Source of the DNA: Helopsaltes ochotensis
Taxonomy: Eukaryota > Chordata > Aves > Passeriformes > Locustellidae
NCBI GenBank assembly: GCA_013400155.1
Contig: VXBM01000130.1
Span: 877,303 to 941,302, forward strand
Direction: 5' to 3'
DNA length: 64,000 nt
Shown: positions 12,201 through 24,200 of the stretch, piece by piece
Position numbering within the stretch: position 1 is the first letter of the stretch
Layout: each line of letters starts with the position of its first letter
Notes under the pieces: model-generated
What the model was told of the DNA's origin: nothing
What the model saw: the letters and a program-made list of their open reading frames with translations, nothing else
Databases searched by the model: none
Program-made: the position numbers and the translations under genes

Positions 12201-15200
12201 TTTCACCTAATATTTTAATTCTTCCTACTCTTCCCACCTAGATCTGATGGCAATGTGTCTGTCTGGGACAGAAAAACAGTTCAGCTGCTTGGCTCTGGGG
12301 AGCTGGAGGCAGTGTGTGAGGCAGGGCACCTGGCTGTCCTCCATGGTCACAGGAAAAATACTAAGGAATAAGAAGCACACTTCCCCCATCTGCCACAGAT
12401 CAGCAGCTCTGGAAGGCACCTCTGAAAATATCTGGGCTGTAATTAAGGTAAGAATAACAGTAAATAAAATGTTTTAGGGTCGATTTTCTCCACCTGTGGT
12501 CTTAGCTCACAACAAAATGGTGAAGATCTCTCCTCACAGAATATAGGGGTCCCTTTTCAGACTATCCCACCTCTGAGCTGTGTCCAAACACAGTGTGAGA
12601 GATGCTACTCAGCATAGACAAAAGCTGTGCCAGGGTCATGCTCACAAATAAGCAGCATGGACAGGTAAGTGCCCATGCAAAGCCCTGGCCCTACCTGGTG
12701 TTTGCAGTAGAAGTAAAGCCAAAGCCTATGAGCCAAGTCAAGACCACAGCTACCATCCAGAGGGGCTAGGAGTGACAAGAATCAAAACAGCATGTACAAG
12801 TGACCTGACTATGTGTATGCTCTGGGATTTTTACATTTTCAACCACCAAAGCCTGCCGGTGGCGCAGCTTGCGCAGTACACTCACAGATACACGTTTCTC
12901 CCAAATTAGGGCATAAATAATTTCTGAAAAACATTGAAAATTCTTCGAAATTACGTTTCCCTCGTTAAGTCACATTAAGCTTTTTATAAACTCTCTTGGA
13001 GCTCTCACCTACCGCTCCTCAGCAGCAGTCTTTGATACATCACATACATCCATTTGTAGACATCAAAATGACACATACAAAGAAGTTCAAAACAGGGAAA
13101 AAATTGGATACTGATAACTGACACCACATACATAGAAAAATGTGACCCATTCTGCTTTCTCTAGAAAATGGTTTGTTGGGTGGCTTTATCAGCTAAAGCA
13201 GACATGCTGCACCCTCTGCAGAACGTGTAATTCTCCTATTCCTGACACTCCACAGCCTCCTGTTTGGTGTGAGCACTGCCTGGGTTTTTGTGACTACAGG
13301 TGCTAGGCACAAAGAGAAGTCACAGCCACCTACCACAGTTGTCTTCGTCAGCCCGATTCCCGCAGTCATCCTCACCATTACAGTGCAGCTGCTGGGGCAA
13401 ACACTTTGTGATATTGCCACATGGAAAGTAGCCCAGGGGGCACCTGGTGCCATCTCCAGAAACATGATCTTCCAAAGAGTCACAGATGACTAAACAGGAA
13501 GAGAAAAAATATGTTTATTTTATGATGTGTTTAAAGGTATTTGATATTATGCCTTTGTAAGTTCTCATTTACATTTGAATGTGAATATCAAGCAACAAAA
13601 ATGTATTAATTCATTGGACATGAAATTACAAATAGTATATGAAGCACTTGTTAAACTTGGCAAAAATATTTTTAGCTAATTAAAATTTCCTTTGATATAA
13701 AGCAAACAGGCAATTCCACCCTGTTCATCTTCAGCATAAGATTGAAATGTTAATTATACAAGACAAGTTACCTAAGGCCACTATTTTAAAGGATTGTTTC
13801 GCTATTTATGATGACAATATACCAGATAAGCTATAGGCATTCCTGCCCACAGAAGGGTGGTTGGAGCTAGGTGATCTTTAGGGTCCCTTCCAACCCAAAC
13901 CATTCTATGACAGTAATTTGCACTGAAATTTTAGACACAGATACATAAGTCCCTTTATAGAAAGTCAGAACTACGTGTGTTTGATTATATTCTAACTTTA
14001 AAGAAATTTCTTGGTGGAAATGGATCAAAGAACAAGGCAATGAAGATCAAATCTGTGACACAATTTTGCTGAAAATTGAGTAAGACATCATGAAAGGGCC
14101 AATTAGGAATCCTTCAGAAGAGCTGAGTCTGACACAAGAACTGTGGCAATATTGGTCAGAATATATCAGCGTGAAGTTAAAATACACAGGTGCTGTTCTG
14201 CTGAGCCCATGCTTTCTTTGTAGGAAGGAACTTCAGAGAACATAGGACTTCATTCAAGCAGTGCTGAGGGGAAAGGATGCTGAGGAGGGACAGCCAGGAC
14301 AGCTGGAGGATTTTGCCTGCCCTCTGCTCTCCAGTTCTCTGTGCTGCACCAGCTGCAATTACCCACATTTGCAGATGCATGATGCCTTATCATTCCCACC
14401 AGTGCACCTGAGGGATAAATTCTGCCATCATTATTTTTTTCCAAGAAAGCATGACTGGTCTACTGCTTCTGTAATGGATTGCAGCGTGCCAAGTCAGATT
14501 TCTTGTCGTACGAGATCATCTTCTTCCCAAGAGCGTACTATGGAGAGGGTTTAAAATTACTCTAGAATTAAATTTGTTTAGACCACAATGTGGACTGTTC
14601 GGCACAGCAAGAACTACACAGGACACTCAATGAGGAGAAGGATCTAAAGGAGGGCTTTTAGTTTATTCTTTCTTTCTTAAATAGACCTCAGGTCCATGCC
14701 AGGGATTGGATGAGAAGGTGAACACCTCTCATCTCCACTGGCCCAGCTGACGGTCAGTCAGTACAATTTGCATCCAAAGGCACGTGATATTTACCAATCC
14801 ACATTTCAAACAAACCTTATCTTACAGATAACACCAGAGTGAGAATGGCAAAGCACTACCTAAACATTGAGGATTCTGACTCCAGTCTAACAGCTAAGAA
14901 ACACATCAGAAAGGCTGCAAAAATCAGGGCAACACCACAATATGTTGGAAATGGAGAAAAACATCATCAGGACACAACACTGTCCAGTGTTCTGCACTTC
15001 CAAAGCTGCCCTAAACCTACCTAGTACCTTTCTGCTAGGGTTTGCTAGTTTAATTTTCGAAGCCCTTTCAAAAAGGAGTATCACTTTCTTATTAGAGCTA
15101 CCATTTGACTTAATGTATACCGTTACAAAAAAAACCCAAAAATCAAATAGAAATTCTATTTTAAATTTCATTGCTGTCTTAGAACACTTCATATACTCTC

Positions 15201-18200
15201 TACAAGCTTTATTAACTGTGATGTGATGCTTGTTCAGATACCAAACTGCTAATTGTGAAACATGCAACTATTTTTCCAGACAAAGACAAAGTATAAATCT
15301 TTCACACAACTTTCTCAGATTAACAAGGAATGTTCTTGGACAACGTCTGATTTTTTGGACTCATTTTTCTCTTGGACTAAGAGAAATCACCTGAAATTCA
15401 ATCAAGTATTTCAGATTCATAAAAATCTCTCCTGGAAGAACTTTCTTCCAGTTAAGCCCTTGACAACACTTATAGCTCTGAAAAATAAAAATGTTAGAGC
15501 TGTAGCTGCAGAAAACTGAGATATATATCCTATTCATGCACAGAATTATCATTGCTGTCACAAGCATCCTGCATAGAAAGTCATATATTCCAGCTAACCA
15601 CCACTGAATGATTTTGAAAAGTTGATTTGCTCTTTCCACAAGTACATAACCTATGCAATTACTCAAAGAGCATTAGTTCCTTAAGACTTTTACGTATAGG
15701 TACCAAAAATAAAGATACATCCTAATTCATCCTATGCAAGGATGAATTCACATTTGCATATTGTTCATAAATTTCTCTGCTGTTCTGTGCTTGTATTCAG
15801 AACATTATTAGTAACTTTTTCCAGCCAGAAGCAGCAAAAAAAGCTTATGTGGGCATACTGTTAAGCAAACAGTGTATGTGAAGTACTTAGTGTCTTAAGT
15901 CTCTTCCTTAGCAAGAAGCTGAGCAGGCAACTGAGGCTCCCTTAAGCGCAGTTACCTGTTTCAATCAGAGTACCTACCAAACCATCTGGTAAGAGACACC
16001 AGTACGGAAAAAACCACCACAAATGAAAACATCCCAAAATCGACCATCCAAAAACCTCTCGCAGGTTGTCAGGCTTTTTATCCTATACACTGAAGATCTT
16101 GGATACACAGATATTTAGACTGATCTGAACCTTGTGCTTAAAGGGGCTGATCTCCAGGCCACTTAAATTTCAAATGAAAGCCTTCATCTTCCCACAATAC
16201 CATTCAATGGAATTTCACAGCATGCTCCAAAAACTATTATTAATTATTCAAATGGTATTAATCCCTGAACTAATTAATGAATTTGCTCTCGCATTTTAGA
16301 AATCTGTACTTTGCTGCAAAGAATAAGTCCCTCATGATGTTCAAGGTTTTGAATTCTCTGTACATTTATAGCCTTGATATCTATTCTGAATCTCTGCATT
16401 ACTCATTTTGTGCTATGTTGGATCACCCTGGCATGTAAATATCTGCCTGGGAAAGAAGATAACACAGCTTCAAAACTCAACAACTTTATCCCAGTTATAA
16501 AATCAGTGAAAGCACTGGTCTTTGTCCACTGACTTGTTAACATCACTTTGTTTATGCAAAAAAAGACAGAAGTTTGGACTCTGCAGATTACAGGAGATTT
16601 ATGTATGGAAAAGCCCTCAACTCTCTGAGGAAATATTTGGTAAAGCTGACAAAGGTAGACTGGAGATAAGATAGTAAAAACTGTTGTAAAATGCTAGACA
16701 AGATTAAAACAATTATCTTTTGCATTGAGGAAATTAAATTTCAGTCTTTTATGTGATGAAAATGGATAAAATAACACTGCAACAATTGCAATTAAAAATT
16801 ATGGTTATTGTTTGGCAAATACAGACTTTACTGACATTGGAGTTCACCATGCCAAGATAATGATCTATCACTCCATCTTTGTGATGTGGTATTAAAGTTG
16901 TTGGCTTTTTTACAATTGACTGATTTTCCACTATGAAAAAATTGAACCACTGTTCTTGTATATTGTTTGTCCTTTTATTTCAGCAGCTGAAAGAAGATGA
17001 AAAGTGATAAACCCATGACAGACTTGCTTATCAAAAGGTTTGCTTTTACAGATACCAAGTAAAAGTGCCTCTTCTTTGTATCCCTCATAGAGAAAATAAT
17101 CTTATGCCTTCCTGTGACATAGAGATAATTGCATACATTTCAGCTATTCTGTACCAGAAAATTTATTTTTCACGATGTTCAGCACAAATATTAAAATATT
17201 TGCCATATTTCAAGAACAAAGAAAAAAGAAATAGGTGAACTGGTATCAGTACAAACAACAAAACCACAAACAAACCTCTTTCTAACACTTGTCTCAACAC
17301 AGAAAAATGTTCTACTTAGCAGCATGTTTATGATACTGCAAATTAAATATTTCTGACTATTGTTTATTTAGGGTCCTCTGCAACCCCCCAAATTCATCTC
17401 AAATTTTCAAAAAGAAATGAAGAATTCCTGTTGTACACCTTTGAAGCTTGTCCAGACTGGCCGCTCTGAGATGCCTATGGTTATAAGACACCTCCGGTGA
17501 AGAAAGGGGATAGCTTTCCCTGCTTGTCTTTAAATATAAGATTAAGTTAACTCTGCTTTCCTTTGCTAAAGGAATAAGCATGAGTTGGGTTGTCATCTGG
17601 CACAGAGGGTAAGGCTTTTTCCTCTGTTGCACGGCTGCAGAATCACTAGGGAAAGAACATGACAGCCCCTCTTTAAGCAGTCATAAAACGAAATCGAAAG
17701 AAGGAACGCATTTGGGAAAGCCAAGAACAAGATGTTCCCAGGACAACATGGCTTAGCTGCAACTGAATTGATTCATTAGACTTGTTCGTTTTGTGCATTC
17801 TTTGAAATACAGTGATTGGGTCACAAGTGCTGTTTGAGAAGCCAAATAAGGCCCATGTGCACTATAAGAACAGAGACTTAACACGGTTACTTGTAGGTTA
17901 CGTAAAACAAGCAAGTACGACCCTGGAAAGGGAACAGTTCTGGGCTGATGGGACTGAGTCACGAGCACTGAAACTAACCAAAGGCATTGCTCATTGCTTG
18001 GTACCTACTAGTCACACCCCTCTCACCTGTGTCGCATATAGGTTCAGATAAAGGCATATCATAATATCAGAAAAATATTTTTGTGTTTTCAAGAATTGGA
18101 ATAACATGAAATCCAGTGTCATGAATTCAAAACAATTCATGAATTCCATCAGCCAAATAAGTGAACTTGTTTTTCCTCACTTTAAGTGAGTTAGCACTTC

Positions 18201-21128
18201 AAAATGGTTGAGGAAATCCAATTGCTTTTTAAAAAGGCTCCTTAGATGCCAAGAACCAAGGAATGATTGTGGTACTGAAGAATCCACCCTGTATTTTTCT
18301 GATGGAAAATTATTTTACCTACAAAAGCCCAAGTTCTTCAGAGAGATTCATGCAAAACTGGTTGCATTTTTCAATCTTACATGACTTTTTAAAGTTGCTG
18401 TGCTTCTAGACACAGTGGGAGATGGGCTGGAGAAACAGAAAACTGAAAGTATTCTTGCTTTGATACAGAATGTTTTGTTCAAATAAAACAGAATCAACTC
18501 AGAAAGTATTGAAGTTAAAATCAATTTCATCTGTAATTTTTGTGCTAGCTTGAATACTTCAAGCTGACAGTTGATTAAAAAATATCCTCTTCTACTGGAA
18601 GGTATATTAAGGGCATGTGAAATGGCTTTGAAAAACCTTTAGCATAACATAGAACAGGTCTCATAGACCTATTACTATAATTTGTAAAGATGAATCATCA
18701 GAACAAGGTTATAAAAGTTTACAACTATGAATTACTTTAACTTACAAGATGTTTAATTGATTATTAACAAAGAATAGAAGTGACTAATGACTGACCAACT
18801 TTGACTAGATGCATTTGAATCACCTAATAACAGGAAAAAAACAAGACACAACAACTTAAAAAGATATTTTTAAAAAACAATTTGTTATCTGAATTTGACC
18901 ATTACAAAAATATGTGGAAGTGAATGAAGAGATGAAGTTCATTCTTAGATTTATTTTCCTGGCTTTGTTCAGAATTTTCAGCTTCTTCCAATAAACAAGG
19001 GATTTTTGAGTAATATATGACTGAGACAAGGATGAAGTTAGTCTATTCTATTTCAGGATAGAAATAAAAAGTAAACTTCTGCATAATTTCATTTAACTTA
19101 TTATAACTTTATCAGTGAGAATGCATTTTTTCCCATTGTAATTAAATAAAGACTCTCCTAAAATTTTCTTTTAGGAGAAGATTTCCAGTGATATCTGGGA
19201 AAATGTAACAAGAATCTCATATTATTAAACATCAAAACTAAACTTTAAAGTGTCCATAAATAGCATACTGAAAACAGATTCCAGTTTCATACAAGAACAT
19301 AAGAGAGTTTTTACCCTTGTACTTCAGTGCTGTTAATGCACACATAGTTGGAGTTGGAGTAACACTTTGGACAAAATTTGTGCACCAAAACAGACCTTGG
19401 TGGCAATAGATTCTTTGGCATTAATCCTTGAGGTAAAGTGTCTGTGGGTTAAAGGACTTAAATATCTGTACAATGTACTCACAGAAGTGTAATTAAACTC
19501 TCATCACCACACTGCCTTTTCTGTAATTTTCTCCTCTGCTTTGGTAGTTGTCCAGCCCTGAAGTCTATTACACTTTCTAAATGTATGTATTGGATATGCA
19601 TTGTGTTTTTAATTTTAGGTTTGATTGGATGCAAGTGACAAAGTGTCATTTATTCAGAATGACAGATTCATTTCCAAAACATTAGCAATTTTATTTTAAA
19701 TTTAGCTGTTGTTTTTGCAACCAGAAATACACTTTCAGTTTTATTGCATTATATTTATCTTTAGCAAAGTATATGAGATGTCACTCTAGGAATATGTAGT
19801 ACTTGAACTACACATCTAAGTCTATGTTCGTTTCCATTAGACACAATATAATGCCATGGAATTTAGCAAAAATGGTTCATATATTGTGAGTGTTGCATGC
19901 CAATCTGGTAATTATCTTGGATTTTAATTTCATGAAGTACCTTTATATCTTGCTGTGGATTACACAATGCTTTCATTTCAGAAGCATCTTCCAAGGCAGA
20001 AAATTTGTACTATCTTTTTGAAAATATCACCTCCAATCTCTCTTCAACGTCACTAGTTATCAGTTATGCCACAGATAATTCAGTCTAATTAATCCAATTA
20101 TAGGGTTGGAAGATCCTTGTTATCTAAGTACCAGATAAATCCACTTCAGGGCCAGAAACTGCCAGTAGAACAACTCAGACTGGTGACATGGCACCTTGCC
20201 AGAGGATTTGGTTTTTATACCTGTTATTAATTTGTCATTTTGTTGTGCTTGCATGAAACTTAGAATAAAAAGATTCTGATGTGCATAAAAAACTGAAAGA
20301 GATAATATCTCTAAAAGCCCTAATATGAAGTAAAATAAGTTCCATCTGAATCAAATTTTGAAGGGCATTCCCAGAAAATAAGGGTTCAGTGCAATAGCTG
20401 AAGACATAAATTAATGAAGAGCTCCACTATTGCTCCACCTTCCCTTTTCTTCCTTTCCCCAAATAAAGAGAATTTAAATGGTATTTATTATTTCTGTTTA
20501 GAAACAAGTTCTAGTTCCATATTCTGACAGGATTTCCAATAGAAAATTCATCAAGGTAAGCTTTCCTTTGCCCCTGTGTTTTTTTGCACCAGTGTTAACG
20601 CCTTAACTTCACTAATTTCTTTTTCACGTACAGCAATGTCAAGTAGAAAGCTGGCCATATGAAACACTAGGGTTTTGTTAAGTGGTGTTAGGTATTGAAT
20701 AGAAATGAAGGCACCAATCCAAATGTGTTAAATACACTGTACTAGTTAGTACCATCCCACCTGGAAGGCCTGGAAAGGGAAAGGTTAACCATCAAAATAA
20801 AAGAAACTGCTCTCCCAGGAGTTGATTCTTTCTCACAACCACTGTTGAGTATGTTTGGCCTGGTTCTTTGAGCCCCAAAGAGAAAATTTGTTGGAAAATG
20901 AGAAATTTTGTTGCAGGTAGTGCTTCCCCCCCTCATTTGAAACACAGCATTTATGAGCTAATGATTTAAACATATGTAATAAAAAATAATGATAAAAGAG
21001 CTCTGAACCTTCATACCTGGAATTTTTGAAATTTTGTAATCTTAGGGTAAAAGGTTTCTTCTATTGCAGTATTTGCCAGGTATATTACATTTATTTTTGT
21101 ATCTTGTACTCAGTAGCAAGGTAATGAA

Positions 21129-21211
<83 letters not shown>

Positions 21212-21212
21212 N

Positions 21213-21269
<57 letters not shown>

Positions 21270-24200
21270 TTTTTTTTTTTGGTTTTTTTTAAGCAGTGCA
21301 ATCCAATAATTGAAAATTTATTTTTGCCAAAAAGATTAAGGACAGATGTTTATCAATAAATTAGTATCCCTCAAGCAACAATCATTCACTTCATCTAGTT
21401 AACCAGCATTCTGAATTTCAATACATAAGGACAGTAGTTAGAGATTATTGTAAAAAAGCTCATTTCAGGCTTGCTGCTCTCAGCCAGTTAATCCAGTCAG
21501 CCATGCATAAAGTAAGCAAAAGTGAAACACTGACTAGTGAAAACTAAATTATTTAAATGAAAAAACAACAGACATTTGTAATATTTCTCTTAAGTTTCCA
21601 TAAACAAAAGGCAGATTCGAGTGACTTCATGACACAATAGCATATACAGGAGGAAGTTTGTATACATGTGCATCCATGCATAGAAGTAAAAAGAAATCCA
21701 GCAGATGAGGCAGAAAGCACTTGTAGGAAAGCCTTGAGAGAAAGCTGCAATGAGAAAGGGGAATGAAATTAGGAAGGCAATGAACATGAAAACTACTTCC
21801 TGATATCCAGATTGTAGGATATTATAAAAACACATTATTTGCAAGATACCAGAATAGCAAAGCATTATTTGGGTATCATTAATGTGAACTCAAGGCAGAA
21901 ACATCCTAAAAGATCATAACCCATTGCCTAAATTTTCTTCTGTCAAAAAGGGGAAGCCTGTCTTCCATTTTTTTTCCTATTGAGTTTCTACACTCTCACA
22001 CCCACTCCAAAATAGAAGTTATAGCTAAGTTATGCCATTTATTCCAACTTTGGTATGTTCTTGTAATGGGGAAGCAAACCCCACGAAACCCCAAGAATGT
22101 GGTAAAATGAGGATCTTGAAGTGCTGATGGTAGAAAAATAGGTTTGAGAAGAGCCAGCCCAGTCTGAGGAAAAGACTCTGAAGGGTGGAAGTGGGAGATT
22201 TTATTCTCTCTTTCTCCATCTTTTGCTCTCTAGTCTCTTATTTTCTACACAGTCACTAGAAGTAAGCAAGCTGCACATCAGCGACAATTTCAGTTTCCAC
22301 TATTTTTCCTGTTCTCCCAAGTAGCACAATCTCAAGTAAGTCTTTAAAAAATAATCTCAGTTATGCTTTTTCCAGGACTCCCGACAGAGGAAAAAGTATT
22401 TTGGGAGCCCTAATGTGGTATTTGAAATATGAAACATAATCTGGGTTTTTTTTCTCTTTTCCTTTTTTCTCCCTTCATTGTGGTTTTAGTAAAGACTAAA
22501 ATGATTGCAATAATAATTCTTACAATGGAACTAAGCCATCACGGTTTGAAGTGAAGCTCTGAAGCACACTCAAGATTTATCTTGTAACAATGAAAATACA
22601 TTATTTCTTGGTGAACCAGAGACAGGATTATCTGATATATTTTATTTATTCACATACTTTTATTACTAAGAACCATTTATAACTATTAAGAACTTAAATT
22701 TAATATAGAACTGCAATTTCAGATTTGGGAGGTGGCTGTACCCTATGCCCTATAAAATTCCACCCTCCTGAAGTATTATAAAATATGGAACACTTTGTTG
22801 TTCTGTTTTGAAGTAAAATAATTCAAAAGTATTTTAGCAAATCTGTTTTCTAAGAGCTCACATAACTATTTTGTGAAAAATCAATTTGCAGAATGGGCTT
22901 AAATAAATGCATTATCATTGGATTCTGACTCATCAATCTTTGGTTTGATTTAAAAATTACAATTTTTCTCATCTCTGTTGTATTCTACTGTGAGTACACA
23001 TAACTCACCACTAAAAGTTGTGACACACCAGTTAAGTGCAAAACCAGAAATTATCTCAAGTTAATAGGATTTCTGACTTTCTTGAAGTGAATAATGTTAG
23101 CTGGTCAAACCACAGCACTGGGGAATAATTTAGGTTGGAAAAAACTTCCAAGATCATGCAGTCCAGCTGTTTGGACCCCATGACCAGGGAGATGTGAATT
23201 TTTTCTTCTTTTTCAGGTTATATCAAAATGTGCATGCAGATTAAGAGTAATAGATCTTTAAATTATAACTCATAGATTTTATGCATTTATTAATGTACAT
23301 AAAGAAATGTCACATTAAATTTGTTAATGTACATAAAGAAATTTCACATTAATAAATGCACATATTTGGAAGTTTGGATATCCAGATTAGAATATATAAC
23401 AAGAAACAGCATTCAGAAATGTGGCTTCATTTTGGATGCACTTTGGCTAAACAATATTTTTGCATGGATTGCTGTGAATTTAACCTCCACACAGTCTGTA
23501 GTTCCTCCTTCTCCTCCTTTCATGCCACTTCATCTAACCTAAAAGAGGACGGAGTCTGTTCCTGACATTGTTTTCTCATTGCCAGCAGTGAGAACCTGCT
23601 CTGTGGAACCAATCTAGACACCGATCTATTTAAATGATGAAAGCAGAGAATATGCAAATGAAAGATTTAAAAAGAAAAAAATGAAAATTTAATCAAATAG
23701 CGATAGAACAGAAAGATGTACAAGGTGTTTTATTTTTGCTAAACCATATTAAGAAAAAGAAAGAACTCATGTGACATCTAAGTCTTAGGGATGTAGAAAA
23801 AACAACTATTCAATCCCTGCTTCTGATACGTTTTTGGAAAAGTAGGAAGTGGCTGTATGTAGTCTTTCTGCTTGGTGCTTAGAATCCATACTGAAGAAAA
23901 AGCAGGATTTATAAATGCATGTTTGCAGTGTTGCTTGATTACTAGAAAAGAATTACTATCTGAAAACCAGTGTCTATAATTTCTAGGTAAGAGTACATAA
24001 CAGTTGATTCACATGTTTTAACATGGAATTGAAGTCCAGAAAATGAGGCCAAGGAGTGTATTTTTATGTTAGATGGGCCTTCTTGGATGAAACTTCTAAA
24101 AATGCATATCATCTTTGTCAATAGTATTGCTATTGAGTACTCCAGTCGAATCAAGGCATTTTATCATCTGGCTTTTAAATTAATTTAATTTAGTCCTTTC

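Larger units (their letters stand above)
1155..13333 (-). other. RXFP1: RXFP1 intron 2 (about 12.2 kb)
   Basis: This large intron separates the LDLa and linker exons. It is mostly unique AT-rich DNA. It contains a near-perfect direct repeat at 2803-2838, a 9-bp-arm hairpin at 6084-6106, a purine/poly(A) run near 10567-10600, and a GC-richer portion from about 12240 to 13330 next to exon 2. Two plus-strand exon-like segments, at 2979-3036 and 12242-12664, are described separately. No transposon could be identified in it. Confidence 0.88.

Noticed and set aside
13193..13483. A 96-codon minus-strand frame and an overlapping plus-strand frame over the LDLa exon
   Set aside because: Both are out-of-frame shadows of RXFP1 exon 2. 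The true frame is the one with six LDLa cysteines.
14887..15267. A 126-codon minus-strand open frame in intron 1
   Set aside because: No domain, no supporting splice or start context, and composition is typical of intronic DNA. It is not the RXFP1 signal exon, which is found at 29613-29661.
20503..20565. Plus-strand exon-like segment (acceptor atttctgtttag, open frame, AAG|GTAAGC)
   Set aside because: Short and isolated, with no partner exon; a background example.
21064..21309. Poly-Phe and poly-Lys open frames
   Set aside because: They are translations of the poly(T) tract.
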